A stretch of DNA of 64,000 nucleotides, taken from assembly GCF_045062745.1 (NCBI RefSeq), contig NZ_JBJGED010000004.1:278572-342571 (forward strand). Reading direction: 5' to 3'. Of the stretch, positions 26,486 through 37,000 are shown in pieces (position 1 is the first letter of the stretch; each line of letters begins with the position of its first letter). The stretch is from Paenibacillus_AA sp045062745 (lineage in GTDB: Bacteria > Bacillota > Bacilli > Paenibacillales > NBRC-103111). The notes below the pieces were generated by a model that saw only the letters and a program-made list of their open reading frames with translations, had not been told where the DNA came from and searched no databases. A program made the translations under genes and the position numbers.

Positions 26486-28045
26486 ATGCGCCACACACGT
26501 GCTTCCCGCTACAAATCGCACCACACCTGGTTCTACATCCTGCTGACGAAGCTGCGATTGCCTGCGCCGGCCGAAGCGGCCGCCGCAGCCGTCTTCCTCA
26601 TCACTTGCATCGCGTTGTTCGTCCCCCCCTATATCGGAATGGCGGATAACGGAGATTTTTTTCGGGTCGCGTACGGCAACGGCCTTTTCTATGATTTGCC
26701 TGATTACGACAGCCGCTACTTGGGCTATTTCGTGAGAGAGTACGGGATATTCCAGTATCACAATGAGAGCGGAAGCGCCGTGTTCTCCTCACAGTCCTTA
26801 TTCATTCGAGCCGCGATTGTCCTGAATCAGCTGCTGTATCATCCGCACCAATTCGATATTCGGTATCAGGCGGCCCTCTATACGGTGCTGTATACGGGAG
26901 CCGTATTCATGCTTGTGAAGAGCGTCACATGGAAAATGCCGCGAACCAAAGGCTATCTTGTTGCTGCCCTGGCCGTGTTCGTCTTCGGCGATACGGCATA
27001 TACCGCTTATTTCAACTCGTTCTACGGTGAGAGCGTGGTGCTAATTATGGTCATGCTCCTGTTCGCATCCGGACTGCTGCTCTATCATCGGAAGTTCAAC
27101 GATTACGTGAATTTGGGGATCTTCGGCATCAGCGCCTTGCTCTTGACGACGAGCAAGCAGCAAAATGCGCCGGTAGGCGTACTGGTGGCGATGCTGGCCG
27201 TTCTACTCCTCTTCATTCGGAAAGAGCGGTTGTTCCGGGTTGTGGCCGGGGTGCTCAGCCTGACGCTGCTCGCGGCGAGCATCGGCTCGTATGTGTTGAT
27301 TCCGCAGCAATTCGTGAATATCAACAAATACCATGCGATGACCCGAGGGGTCCTGTTGCATGCCGCCGATCCGGAAGCGACCCTCAAATCGTTCGGGATT
27401 AATCCGCAATTCGCGATTCTGAATCAGAGCCTCTATTACTCGCCGTATACGACGGTGGACGTCGATTCCGAGCTGCTGGAGAGTCAGTTCTACAGCCGCT
27501 ACGGCTTCGGGTCCATCCTGGCCTACTACCTCACTCATCCCGACCAAGCGAAGCAGATGCTGGATCTCGCCGCGCAGCATGGATTCACGATCCGGCCTTC
27601 GGCGATGGGCAATTATGAGCTGTCGGCGGGGAAACCGTTCGGGGCCCAGACAACGTTCTTCTCCGGGTACAGCATGCTGAAGGAGTCGCTCGCCCCCAGG
27701 ACGTTCGGCTTCATCGTCCTGTGGGGCTTGCTGGTGCTGGGGCTGTACGCGCGGTCCTTCCTCGCAGGCTGGTCCCGGCGCGATATGCGGGAGCTCGTCC
27801 GCCTGCCGCTCCTCTTGACGATGATGCTCATCGGCTTGTCCGGCATCGTCGTCTCCATTGTTGGCGCAGGGGATGCGGATTTGGCCAAACACGAGTTCCT
27901 CTTCACCATCGTCTTCGACTTGATTACATTCATTACCCTGGCCGACCTGATCGGACGCCAATTGGGGTGGGCCGGCACAGAACGAGTCCAGGGCAAGCCA
28001 TCGACAACTAGAATGACACAGGGAGAACGAACGCTGCATGCATAG
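26486..28045 (+). CDS. Polytopic membrane protein of the exopolysaccharide operon
   Basis: Membrane protein (519 residues, about ten to twelve helices) with a large extracytoplasmic loop near 40-110 containing GMADNGDFFRVAYGNG, whose Asp residues recall GT-C glycosyltransferases. I do not recognise a named family. AGAAGGAGGA supports ATG 26486. The gene lies between the ydaJ-like and ydaL-like genes and overlaps the latter by 8 bases. B. subtilis ydaJKLMN, as I know it, has no counterpart in this position. It may polymerise, modify or export the glycan; this is inference. Confidence 0.65.
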   Translation: MRHTRASRYKSHHTWFYILLTKLRLPAPAEAAAAAVFLITCIALFVPPYIGMADNGDFFRVAYGNGLFYDLPDYDSRYLGYFVREYGIFQYHNESGSAVFSSQSLFIRAAIVLNQLLYHPHQFDIRYQAALYTVLYTGAVFMLVKSVTWKMPRTKGYLVAALAVFVFGDTAYTAYFNSFYGESVVLIMVMLLFASGLLLYHRKFNDYVNLGIFGISALLLTTSKQQNAPVGVLVAMLAVLLLFIRKERLFRVVAGVLSLTLLAASIGSYVLIPQQFVNINKYHAMTRGVLLHAADPEATLKSFGINPQFAILNQSLYYSPYTTVDVDSELLESQFYSRYGFGSILAYYLTHPDQAKQMLDLAAQHGFTIRPSAMGNYELSAGKPFGAQTTFFSGYSMLKESLAPRTFGFIVLWGLLVLGLYARSFLAGWSRRDMRELVRLPLLLTMMLIGLSGIVVSIVGAGDADLAKHEFLFTIVFDLITFITLADLIGRQLGWAGTERVQGKPSTTRMTQGERTLHA

Positions 28046-29600
28046 ACGAATCTGCACCATGGCCCTAATCACCTTGCTGCTGCTGGGAATCCCGCTCGCC
28101 CATCCGAGCGCCGCCGTTCAGGCCGAGGCACGCCCGGTGCTGCTGCTCACGGACAGTATGGCGATCGGAACGTCGAAGGAAGGGAACGTAGAAGCGCTGC
28201 AGCGCGTGCTCGCTTCATTCGGGACCGAGGTGACGCTCGAGAGCTTCGACACGTATGAGCCGGGCACTCTAGCGCACTATAATCATGTGATCGTCGTTCG
28301 CAATGCGGACGATTACCTGGAGCTGCCGGAGCGTTATAAGCAAGACTTCGAAACTTACGAAGGCCGATACTTGCATATCGGCACGAGGCTTCCGGATCAG
28401 GTTAGCGAGGGTTTGGCGCTGGAAGAGACGCGCGTCGGGAAGGATGCGGTTCGCTTCCAGATCGGTTCCTTCACAGAGACGTCCATGCCGGTGAACGGAA
28501 TCTCATATATCACTCAGGCGGAAGGGACCCGATACGGCACGATGACGTCGGACTTGCGGCAGATGACGTTCCCCTACGGAGTCATGAACGGACGGTACGC
28601 CTACGTGCCCTATTTCGAGCGCGGCAGCTTGAGCGAGCTGGCGATCGGCTACCTCCTCCGGGATTGGCTGGCGATGCCGGGCTCCGGCCAGTATTATGCG
28701 CTGATCCGGGACATCTACCCGTTCTCCAATCTGGACCTGGTGAATCGGATGGCCGATCGCCTGTATGAAGCGGGCATTCCGTTCATCGCGAGCGTCCGTC
28801 CCGTCTTGAGCAACGCCGACTATCCGGCCATGAAGCGGTACATGGAGACGCTCAAGCACGTGCAAGCCCGCAACGGAAGTCTCGTCGTGAGCACGCCGAT
28901 AGTCACGTCCACCCTCAGTCAGGACGTGACGACGCTGAAGGCGCAGATGGGCGCCTTCCTGGATGCGATGGCCGAATACGGAATCGCGCCGCTCGGGATC
29001 GGGGCCGAGATGTATTGGACCTACGATCGCCACTATATGTCGAGGGGGCTTGCCTTTTTCGATTCAATCGTCCTGTTCCCTAATGAACGGGCGGTGTACC
29101 GGGAGAAGACGAATACCTCGGTCGCACTCTCATCCACGGTCTACACCTTGAAGGCGGAGGAGTTCCGGAGGATGATTCCCCCAGCGGGAGCTGCCGCTCC
29201 GCCTCCGATGGATACGGCCATCGTGTACGATTTTCTCGAGGACGAGAAGCGGCTGGAGGACACGCTCCATCGACTGCTGTCGGAGTGGACGCCGTTCGCG
29301 GACTACAAAAATGCGCCGCATGCCGTACGGACGGACGCCCACGTCGTGCTGGCGCAGCACGGGCAGCTGGAGATCGACGGACGAGGTCTCGCGGTCAACA
29401 GTGCTATGCAGGAGATTAGCTCGGAGCATGTGTATGTGCAGACGGGCAAGAAGAGCTTGGACGCTCTGTTCACGGTGCAGAACCGCATTTTCATCGTCCT
29501 GATAGGGTTGACGCTGGTCGTATTCTCCGGGTTGTTCGTCATAGGCCGCCGGATGTACAAGCGCAAATATACCGGCACGGGCTCGGGGATGGAATTATGA
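28038..29600 (+). CDS. ydaL: DUF2334 polysaccharide deacetylase-like protein (YdaL-like)
   Basis: Exported, C-terminally anchored protein (520 residues): a signal peptide at the N-terminus, a DUF2334-type domain from about 210 to 445 (YYALIRDIYPFSNLDLVNRMADRL starts it), and a membrane helix near 480-505 followed by a basic tail. DUF2334 proteins are related to carbohydrate esterase 4 deacetylases, so it may deacetylate the nascent glycan as PgaB or IcaB do. GGGAGAA precedes the ATG. The stop overlaps the glycosyltransferase start by 4 bases. Confidence 0.75.
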   Translation: MHRRICTMALITLLLLGIPLAHPSAAVQAEARPVLLLTDSMAIGTSKEGNVEALQRVLASFGTEVTLESFDTYEPGTLAHYNHVIVVRNADDYLELPERYKQDFETYEGRYLHIGTRLPDQVSEGLALEETRVGKDAVRFQIGSFTETSMPVNGISYITQAEGTRYGTMTSDLRQMTFPYGVMNGRYAYVPYFERGSLSELAIGYLLRDWLAMPGSGQYYALIRDIYPFSNLDLVNRMADRLYEAGIPFIASVRPVLSNADYPAMKRYMETLKHVQARNGSLVVSTPIVTSTLSQDVTTLKAQMGAFLDAMAEYGIAPLGIGAEMYWTYDRHYMSRGLAFFDSIVLFPNERAVYREKTNTSVALSSTVYTLKAEEFRRMIPPAGAAAPPPMDTAIVYDFLEDEKRLEDTLHRLLSEWTPFADYKNAPHAVRTDAHVVLAQHGQLEIDGRGLAVNSAMQEISSEHVYVQTGKKSLDALFTVQNRIFIVLIGLTLVVFSGLFVIGRRMYKRKYTGTGSGMEL

Positions 29601-30847
29601 CCGTCGCCGACATTCTGATGCTCATCGCGGTTATCTGCATCTGGTCGTTGCTCCTCGTGAATGTAGTGCTAATCGTGGCCGGATTCCTGTACTACATGCA
29701 GATTGAGAACGAGGCTCCCCCTCAGCTCCAAGGGGAAGTCCCCTTCGTCTCGATCCTGGTGCCGGCGCACAATGAGGGCAAGGTGATTGTCCAGACAGTC
29801 CAAGCCCTGCTGGCGCTGGAATATCCGCGGGACCGCTATGAGATCGTCGTCATCAACGATCATTCGTCAGACAATAGCCGCGACCTGCTGAGCGCATTGC
29901 AGGAGAAGCACCCGGGCCGCAATCTGATCTTCCTTCATACGGATGCCGAGACGGGAGGCAAGGGCAAGTCGAACGCCTTGAACGTCGGCTTCCGGCAAGC
30001 GCGCGGCGAGCTGATCGCCATCTATGATGCGGACAATACGCCGGAGAAGAAGGCGCTCTTGTACCTCGTGTCAGAGCTGACGAACGACCCGTCCCTCGGA
30101 GCGGTTATCGGCAAGTTCCGCACCCGCAATCGGGACGCGGGCCTCTTGACCCGGTTCATCAACATCGAGACGCTGTCGTTCCAGTGGATGGCGCAGGCGG
30201 GGCGGTGGAAGCTGTTCCGGCTGTGCACGATCCCGGGCACCAACTATATCATGCGGCGCGAGATCGTCGAGCGGATCGGGGGCTGGGATGTGAGGGCAGT
30301 CGCGGAGGACACGGAGATCAGCTTCCGCATTTATCGGATGGGCTTCCGGATCAAATTCCAGCCTAAAGCGGTGACGTGGGAGCAAGAACCGCAGACCGTA
30401 AAGGTTTGGTTCAAGCAGCGTACCCGTTGGGCGAAGGGCAACATTTATGTGATCATCAAAAATTTGCCCCTGCTCTTCGACCGGTCGGCCGGCTCCGTTC
30501 GCTTCGATATTATTTATTTTCTGTCCATCTATTTTCTGCTCGTCACCTCTCTGGTTGTGTCCGACTTGCTGCTCGTGTTGAACGCCCTGGGCTTCGTTAT
30601 GACGACCCTGGCCGGCTTCAGCTCGTTCCTATGGATGCTAGCGTTCCTGCTGTTCGTCCTGGGCACGTTCATCACGGTGGTCACGGAAAAGGGAGAAATG
30701 CGCTTGTCGAACGTCTGGGTCATTATGCTGATGTACGTGTCGTATTGCCAACTGTGGCTGGTGGTGGCGGCGAACGGGCTTTATGCGTATCTGAAGGATC
30801 TCGCGTTCAAGCGGGAGACCGAGTGGTACAAAACCGAACGGTACTAA
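29597..30847 (+). CDS. ydaM: Family 2 glycosyltransferase, processive synthase type (YdaM-like)
   Basis: Membrane glycosyltransferase (416 residues) of the BcsA/NodC/IcaA kind. One N-terminal helix precedes a GT-A domain with VSILVPAHNEG, the donor-binding Asp in NDHSSD, the metal-binding YDADN, the catalytic EDTE, and QRTRW (QxxRW) that marks processive synthases. Three to four C-terminal helices form the channel. No PilZ domain follows, so c-di-GMP control must come from another subunit. It likely polymerises a UDP-sugar into an exopolysaccharide. Confidence 0.88.
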   Translation: MTVADILMLIAVICIWSLLLVNVVLIVAGFLYYMQIENEAPPQLQGEVPFVSILVPAHNEGKVIVQTVQALLALEYPRDRYEIVVINDHSSDNSRDLLSALQEKHPGRNLIFLHTDAETGGKGKSNALNVGFRQARGELIAIYDADNTPEKKALLYLVSELTNDPSLGAVIGKFRTRNRDAGLLTRFINIETLSFQWMAQAGRWKLFRLCTIPGTNYIMRREIVERIGGWDVRAVAEDTEISFRIYRMGFRIKFQPKAVTWEQEPQTVKVWFKQRTRWAKGNIYVIIKNLPLLFDRSAGSVRFDIIYFLSIYFLLVTSLVVSDLLLVLNALGFVMTTLAGFSSFLWMLAFLLFVLGTFITVVTEKGEMRLSNVWVIMLMYVSYCQLWLVVAANGLYAYLKDLAFKRETEWYKTERY

Positions 30848-30862
30848 AAGGAGGTGAGGACC

Positions 30863-32956
30863 ATGAGCCAACATACAAAAAAGGGTTTCCTTTTAGGCAT
30901 CCTGGTGATGGCTCTGCTCCTCCAGCCCCATCTCCCCGCTGCCGCCGCGCTCGATCCGGCCGCTGCCAAGACGAATGCGACCTTTTGGACGGATACGTCC
31001 TTGTCCGGAGGGATCACCTCTACCCAGCACTTTTTCCGGATCGAGAACTATTGGACGGTAGAGTCCGTCGAGGTTCGCCTCGAGTATAAGGCGTCGCCCT
31101 TGACGCAGAGCGAGAGATCCGGGGTGACCTTGCTCTTGAATGGGACGCCGTTCCATTCCTTTCGTCCGGTCATCAGCCCTGCCGAGCGGGAGCAGATCAC
31201 GGTGAGCGTCCCCGTCTCGCTGCTCGTGCCGGGCAGCAATGTCTTGACCGTTCAAGGGCGACTGGAGACAACTGTACCGGATACCAATGTGAACCAAGCC
31301 TGCGTCCCGGCGGACCGCAACAACTGGCTGCAAATTTTCAAAACGTCGCGCGTGAGCGTGAAGTATGCGGTGCAATCAATGAAGGGCAGCATCCGGGAGT
31401 TCAACGAGCAATTCAAGGGGCTCGATACGTTCGATGAGGAGATGCACGCGATCGTCGTGCCCGCGAATAGCGCGGCCTCCGAATTGGAGGCCGCCACCTA
31501 CGTCTTATCTGGCTATGCCCAAGCGAGCCAAGTGAAGGACAAGACGATCCCTCTTCTGGAGGAAGGCATGGACGACGCCCGGGCGAAGCGCGCGGTCATC
31601 CTGGTGGCCCTCTACGAGCGGCTGCCGGCTGATATCCGCGCGCTCGTAGATCCGACGGAGCTCAAGGACAAGGCGCTGATCCAGCTGGTCCAGACGAACG
31701 GTCGCGCGATTCTCGTCCTGACTTCGAGCGATCCGGGCCTCTTGACCCGCGCGGGGCGATTCGCCGCGAACCAGTCGCTGCTCGGTCAGCTCGACGCGGA
31801 CCGCAAGTTCATTGAGGCCGGCACGGAGGTCGAGACGCCGCCCTTCAGCCTCAGCCGGACTATCACACTTACGGAGACCGGGGACCGGCTGACCGGCATC
31901 CATCACCGGGAGCAACCGTACTTCGTCGCCTTGCCCGGCAACCGCTCCCTTTCTGACGCAAGCAAAGTCAGCTTCGAGTATCGCTATTCCCGGAACGTCG
32001 ATTTTGACCGTTCCTTGGTAACCGTGTTGATCAACGACAGCCCTATAGGCAGCAAAAGGCTCTCGTCGGAGCTGGCCGACGGGGACCGTCTCGAGATGCT
32101 CATCCCGAAGACGTTGAACGTCAGCGGCAGCTTCACCGTGAAGCTAGCGTTCGACCTGGAGCTGAAGGAGCAGAGCTGCGCCGCGAACCAGGACCAGATG
32201 CCCTGGGCGTTCATCGACCCGCACTCGAAGCTGCAGCTCAATATGACGGAGCGGGCCGAGCTGCTCCTGAGCAGCTATCCGTATCCGTTCCTTCGCGACG
32301 GGAGCTACAATCAGGTAGCGGTCGTCCTGCCTAAGGAACGGGACCCATACACGATCCAGTCGCTCGCGAATGTGTTCCATCTGCTCGGTCAGTATGCGCA
32401 GACGAATACGGGGACGGTCCGTTTCTACGACGACACGGTCAGCGCCGGGGAACTGGAGGGTAAGGAGATTATCGCCATCGGTACTTATCGCAACAACCGG
32501 ATTATTCGCGAGAATAACGAGAAGCTGTATTTTCGATACGATCCGTCCGGAAGCGGGTTTGTCTCCAACGAGAAAATCAGCCTCGAATCGGAATACGGCA
32601 AGCGGATCGGGACCCTCCAGCTGATCGATTCGCCGTATGAGGGCGGACACGGCCTCCTCGCGGTGACCGGCAGCGGCAGCGATTACGCCTATATGGCTTC
32701 CAAATTAATCGCGACGGACGCCATGCTGTGGCGGTTGGTCGGCGATGCCGCGCTCACGGACCGGGACGGCCAGATTCGCGCCTTCCGGTTCAAGAAGGAA
32801 GCGGCCGCCGAGCCGTCGGGCTTATGGCGCGATGTTGCCGCACGCAAGGACGTCGTCGGCTTTATGACGATTGCCATGATGATCGTCCTGCTCGTGCTTG
32901 TGTCTCTCCTTTTGCTGATCCGAAAATACCGGAAGCGGAGAGGAGGGGAACGGTGA
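30863..32956 (+). CDS. ydaN: BcsB-like cellulose synthase regulatory subunit (YdaN-like)
   Basis: Extracytoplasmic protein of 697 residues: signal peptide (1-30), two beta-rich carbohydrate-binding-like halves typical of BcsB, and one C-terminal membrane helix (TIAMMIVLLVLVSLLLLI) with a short basic cytoplasmic tail. In cellulose-type systems BcsB docks on the synthase and guides the glucan outward. The strong AAAAGGAGGTGA site supports ATG 30863. It ends in a TGATG overlap with the ydaK-like gene. Confidence 0.82.
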   Translation: MSQHTKKGFLLGILVMALLLQPHLPAAAALDPAAAKTNATFWTDTSLSGGITSTQHFFRIENYWTVESVEVRLEYKASPLTQSERSGVTLLLNGTPFHSFRPVISPAEREQITVSVPVSLLVPGSNVLTVQGRLETTVPDTNVNQACVPADRNNWLQIFKTSRVSVKYAVQSMKGSIREFNEQFKGLDTFDEEMHAIVVPANSAASELEAATYVLSGYAQASQVKDKTIPLLEEGMDDARAKRAVILVALYERLPADIRALVDPTELKDKALIQLVQTNGRAILVLTSSDPGLLTRAGRFAANQSLLGQLDADRKFIEAGTEVETPPFSLSRTITLTETGDRLTGIHHREQPYFVALPGNRSLSDASKVSFEYRYSRNVDFDRSLVTVLINDSPIGSKRLSSELADGDRLEMLIPKTLNVSGSFTVKLAFDLELKEQSCAANQDQMPWAFIDPHSKLQLNMTERAELLLSSYPYPFLRDGSYNQVAVVLPKERDPYTIQSLANVFHLLGQYAQTNTGTVRFYDDTVSAGELEGKEIIAIGTYRNNRIIRENNEKLYFRYDPSGSGFVSNEKISLESEYGKRIGTLQLIDSPYEGGHGLLAVTGSGSDYAYMASKLIATDAMLWRLVGDAALTDRDGQIRAFRFKKEAAAEPSGLWRDVAARKDVVGFMTIAMMIVLLVLVSLLLLIRKYRKRRGGER

Positions 32957-33807
32957 TGCGTTTTCGCGGCAGTCTCGTCTCGGACGGCGCGTATTTGCTC
33001 CTCATCCTTAGCTGTTTCATCTGCATTGTGTTTACGGCCGGCGATCCGAATCGTTACTTGCAGAATGTCATTTTCCTGAACGTGGCGTTTCTCATCGCGA
33101 TCGTGACGTACTTCACGAATGTGACCGCCGGGCTGATTCTGAACATTCTGTTCATCTTCGGCTACGGGACGTATACGTTGTACCAGACGATCGTGCAGGG
33201 AGACGGCATCGGCGTTCACACTTACTTCTGGCTCGTGATGACGCCGGCGTTCACTCTCGTGACGTGGCTCTTGACGTACGGCACGAAGCAGCTGCAGCAG
33301 GAGAACGAGCGGCTGCGACAGTCCAATACGACGCTTGCGACGATGGACGAGCGCACGAGCTTGAAGAACACGCTGTCGTTCCAATATGACGCGCCGGTGT
33401 TCATGGCCCTCTCGGTCCGCTACGGCATTCCGCTCACCCTGCTCGTGATCGGCGTGAAGTATTGGGACGAGATCAAGCGGATGATCGGCGAGCAGCAGCT
33501 GCTCGACGCCGTGGCGCAGCTGTCCAAGCTCGGTCAGACGAGCATCCGGACGAACGATTCGCTGTATATTCTGAACCGGGACAATCCGACATGGGGCATC
33601 CTGCTGTTCACAGACCGGGACGGGGCGAACCTCGTCATGGAGCGGCTGAAGGAGCGGGTTGCGGACTTAAACCGCAGCGAGTTCGCCGAGAAGTACCGGG
33701 TCGGGATCGTGCTGAGAATGGGCGCGTTCCAATATGACCCCGAGACGGTCTCGAACCCGCTGGAGTTCGTGGCGCAGGCGAAGCGGCAGCTGGAATACGA
33801 TGTGTAG
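32956..33807 (+). CDS. ydaK: Degenerate GGDEF membrane protein (YdaK-like)
   Basis: Protein of 283 residues with four N-terminal helices (to about 115), a short coiled coil (KQLQQENERLRQSN), and a GGDEF-fold domain from about 140. The catalytic GGDEF motif is replaced by Asn-Asp-Ser-Leu-Tyr at 200-204, so it cannot be a cyclase. B. subtilis YdaK is likewise degenerate and serves as the c-di-GMP receptor of its operon. Here the inhibitory-site RxxD seems to be Lys191-Leu-Gly-Gln194, so ligand binding is doubtful. It is the last gene, overlapping ydaN by one base. Confidence 0.8.
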   Translation: MRFRGSLVSDGAYLLLILSCFICIVFTAGDPNRYLQNVIFLNVAFLIAIVTYFTNVTAGLILNILFIFGYGTYTLYQTIVQGDGIGVHTYFWLVMTPAFTLVTWLLTYGTKQLQQENERLRQSNTTLATMDERTSLKNTLSFQYDAPVFMALSVRYGIPLTLLVIGVKYWDEIKRMIGEQQLLDAVAQLSKLGQTSIRTNDSLYILNRDNPTWGILLFTDRDGANLVMERLKERVADLNRSEFAEKYRVGIVLRMGAFQYDPETVSNPLEFVAQAKRQLEYDV

Positions 33808-33940
33808 CACGGGTAGATGGACACAAAATTGCAACAAGATCTTGCGACTGACGTTACGGCAACCCGTATAGTAAAGAGGGCGGAGCCCCATACTACGACG
33901 GATTGGCAATCGTTAGAAGCAAGCTTTATCCATTTGATTA

Positions 33941-33987
33941 TTGAACTCGGTTCGACTAAAATGTATCTATGTTTGAACAGAGTTCAA
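33941..33987 (+). promoter_or_regulatory. Promoter with two TTGAAC-N3-GTTCAA operators
   Basis: A perfect inverted repeat TTGAAC-AGA-GTTCAA lies at 33973-33987 and a near-perfect one, TTGAAC-TCG-GTTCGA, at 33941-33955, 32 bases apart. TTGAAC at 33941 can also be a -35 with TATCTA at 33964-33969 as -10 (17-base spacing), so both operators straddle the promoter. The TetR gene at the end of this unit is the likely binder. Confidence 0.7.
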
Positions 33988-34017
33988 GTTTTTCTAAACA
34001 GAGAACGGAGTGGTGTT

Positions 34018-37000
34018 GTGAAAGGAATCATCAATTTTTCTTTAAACAACAAGTTCGCGCTGTGGATCCTCACGATCATAGTGACGGTCGCCGGGTTGTA
34101 TGCGGGCCTGAACATGAAGCAGGAGACGATCCCGAACATCGAGATCCCGATCTTGACGGTGAATACCGTCTACCCAGGGGCCGCGCCGCAGGAAGTGGCG
34201 GACAAAGTTACGATCCCCTTGGAGCAGCGCATCAAGAACTTGAACGGGGTGGACGAGGTTAGCTCGACCTCCTCGGAGAATGTGTCGACCATTATCGTAA
34301 GCTATCAATACAGCAAAGACCTCGATAAGGCCGAGAGCGAGCTGCGGGAAGCGATTCGCACGTTCCAGCGTCCGGAGGGCGCGCAGGAGGTACAAGCCTC
34401 CCGGATCAACTTCAACGCGTTCCCGGTCGTCTCGCTGAGTGTATCCGGCAAGGATCAGTCGCTGGAGGAAATTACGGCGCTCGTGACGAACGAGGTGAAA
34501 TCCTCGCTGGAGGGCATCGAAGGGGTCGGCACCGTGGCGATCTCCGGGCAGCAGCTGAAGGAAGTGCAGCTGACGTTCAACAAGGAGAAGCTGGCCCAGT
34601 ACGGCCTGACCGAGGATACGGTCAAGGGCATTATTCAGGGCTCGGCCTTGAAGGTGCCGCTCGGATTGTTCGAGATGGAGAAGTCGGAGAAGGCGATCGT
34701 CGTGGACGGCAACGTTACGACGCTGGATGACTTGAACAATTTGGCGATTCCGGCTATCCCAGGTGCGGGCGCCGGGGCGCAAGCGGGGGCAGGCGGTGCA
34801 GGCGCTGGTGCTGGAGCGGGTGGTGCAGGTGCAGGCTTGCCGGCGACAGGTGCGGGAACCGGCGCTGGCACGCCGACGGGAACTGGAGCACCGGCAGGAA
34901 CCGGAGCCCAGGTCGGTGCTGGAGCAGCCGCAGGTCTACCGACAGTCAAGCTGAAGGACGTTGCGGATGTGAAGCTCGTCACGAAGCAGGAGTCGATCTC
35001 CCGCACGAACGGCAGCCCGTCCATCGGCATTAATGTGACCAAGACGAACGATGCCAATACCGTGTCGGTCGTGAACGCGGTCAAGGAGGTTGCCGACAAA
35101 GTCAAGGCCGACCATCCGGGCGTCGAGATGCTCGTGATGTTCGATCAAGGGCAGCCGATCGAGGAATCGGTCAAGACGATGCTGAACAAAGCGCTGTTCG
35201 GCGCGCTGTTCGCCATTATCGTTATTCTGATCTTCCTGCGGAACATCCGGACGACGCTGATCTCAGTCGTCTCGATTCCTCTGTCGCTGCTCATTGCACT
35301 CGTCGTCCTGAATCAGATGGACATCACGCTCAACACGATGACGCTTGGCGCGATGACCGTAGCCATTGGACGGGTCGTGGACGACTCGATCGTCGTCATC
35401 GAGAACAACTATCGCCGCATGATGCTTAAATCGGAGAAGCTGAAGGGCAAGGCGCTCATCCTCGACGCGACGCGCGAGATGTTCTTGCCGATCATGTCCT
35501 CGACGCTCGTGACGATCGCCGTGTTCTTGCCGCTCGCCACCGTGAGCGGGCCGATCGGGCAATTGTTCCTGCCGTTCGCATGGACGATGGTGTTCGCCCT
35601 GCTGGCGTCGCTGCTCGTGGCGATCACGATCGTGCCGATGCTGACGCATTCGTTCTTCCGCCGGGGGGTCAAGGTGAAGCCTCATACGAAGGCGCATGAC
35701 GAAGACAATCCGGGGGCGCTCGGGCGCGGCTACCGCCGTCTGCTCAACTGGACGTTGAAGCACAAGCTCGTGACCTTCCTGATTGCGGTCGTTCTGCTCG
35801 TCGCGAGCCTGGGGCTCGTAAACGTCGTGGGTGTCAGCTTCCTGCCGGAGGAAGAGCAGAAGTTCGCCATGGTCACATACAACCCTGCTCCGGGGAGCTT
35901 GCTGGCCGACTCCGAGAAGACCGCGATGGAAGCGGAGAAGATGATTCTGAATCGTCCGGGCGTAACCGACTTGCAGTATTCCGTGGGTGGAGAAAACCCT
36001 TTGAGTCCGGGACCGTCGAAATCGGCTCTGTTCTTCGTGATGTACCAAAGCGATTTGCAGGATTTTAAGAAGGAGAAGGACAACCTGCTCGAAGACCTGA
36101 AGAAGATCCAACCGGCCGGCAATTGGGCGTTTATGGACTTCGGGGGCGGCGGCCTCGGCGGCAGCAAGCTTAGCATGTCCGTCTACGGGGAAAATATCGA
36201 CGACATCAAGAAAGCGGTCGATCAAATCCAGGGTGTGCTGAAGGAAGACAGCTCCTTCGAGAAGATCGATTCCAGCTTGTCCAAGACTTACGAGCAGTAC
36301 ACCCTGGTGGCCGATCAGCAAAAGCTGAGCCAGACGGGCCTCACCGCCGGCCAGATCGCCATGGCGCTCAGCCCGGTGCGCCAGCGTCCGGAGCTCACGG
36401 AAGTCAAGGTGGACGGCAAGATGTACAAAGTGTATGTTAATATAGACACTCGGCAGTACGGCAGCATCACCGATATCGAGAACACGAAGCTCAAGTCGCC
36501 GCTCGGATTCGAAGTGCCGCTGAAGGATGTCGTGAAGGTGGAGAAAGGCACGTCCACCAACTCCATTACGCATAAGAACGGCAAGCTGTACGTGGACGTC
36601 ACCGCGAATATCACGGTCAAGGACGTGGGCAAGGCGTCGAACGCCGCCCAGGATAAGATCGAGACGTTGTCGCTGCCGGCCGGCGTCAATGTGGATTTCG
36701 GCGGAGTCACGGAGCAAATCCAGGAGACGTTCACCCAGCTAGGGATCGCCATTGCGGCGGCTGTCGCGATCGTGTACCTGCTGCTCGTCATTACGTTCGG
36801 CGGGGCGCTTACGCCGTTCGCGATTCTGTTCTCGCTGCCGTTCACGGTTATCGGCGGGCTGCTCGGGCTTTACATCGCCGGCGAGACGCTTAGCGCTTCG
36901 GCTATGATGGGCGCGCTCATGCTGATCGGGATCGTCGTCACGAACGCGATCGTGCTGCTCGACCGTGTGCGGCACAAGGAGATGGAAGGGCTCAGCACGC

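Noticed and set aside
33817..34017. N-terminal extension of the RND exporter
   Set aside because: It would translate through the promoter and the two inverted-repeat operators; homologues start at the VKGIINFSL segment.
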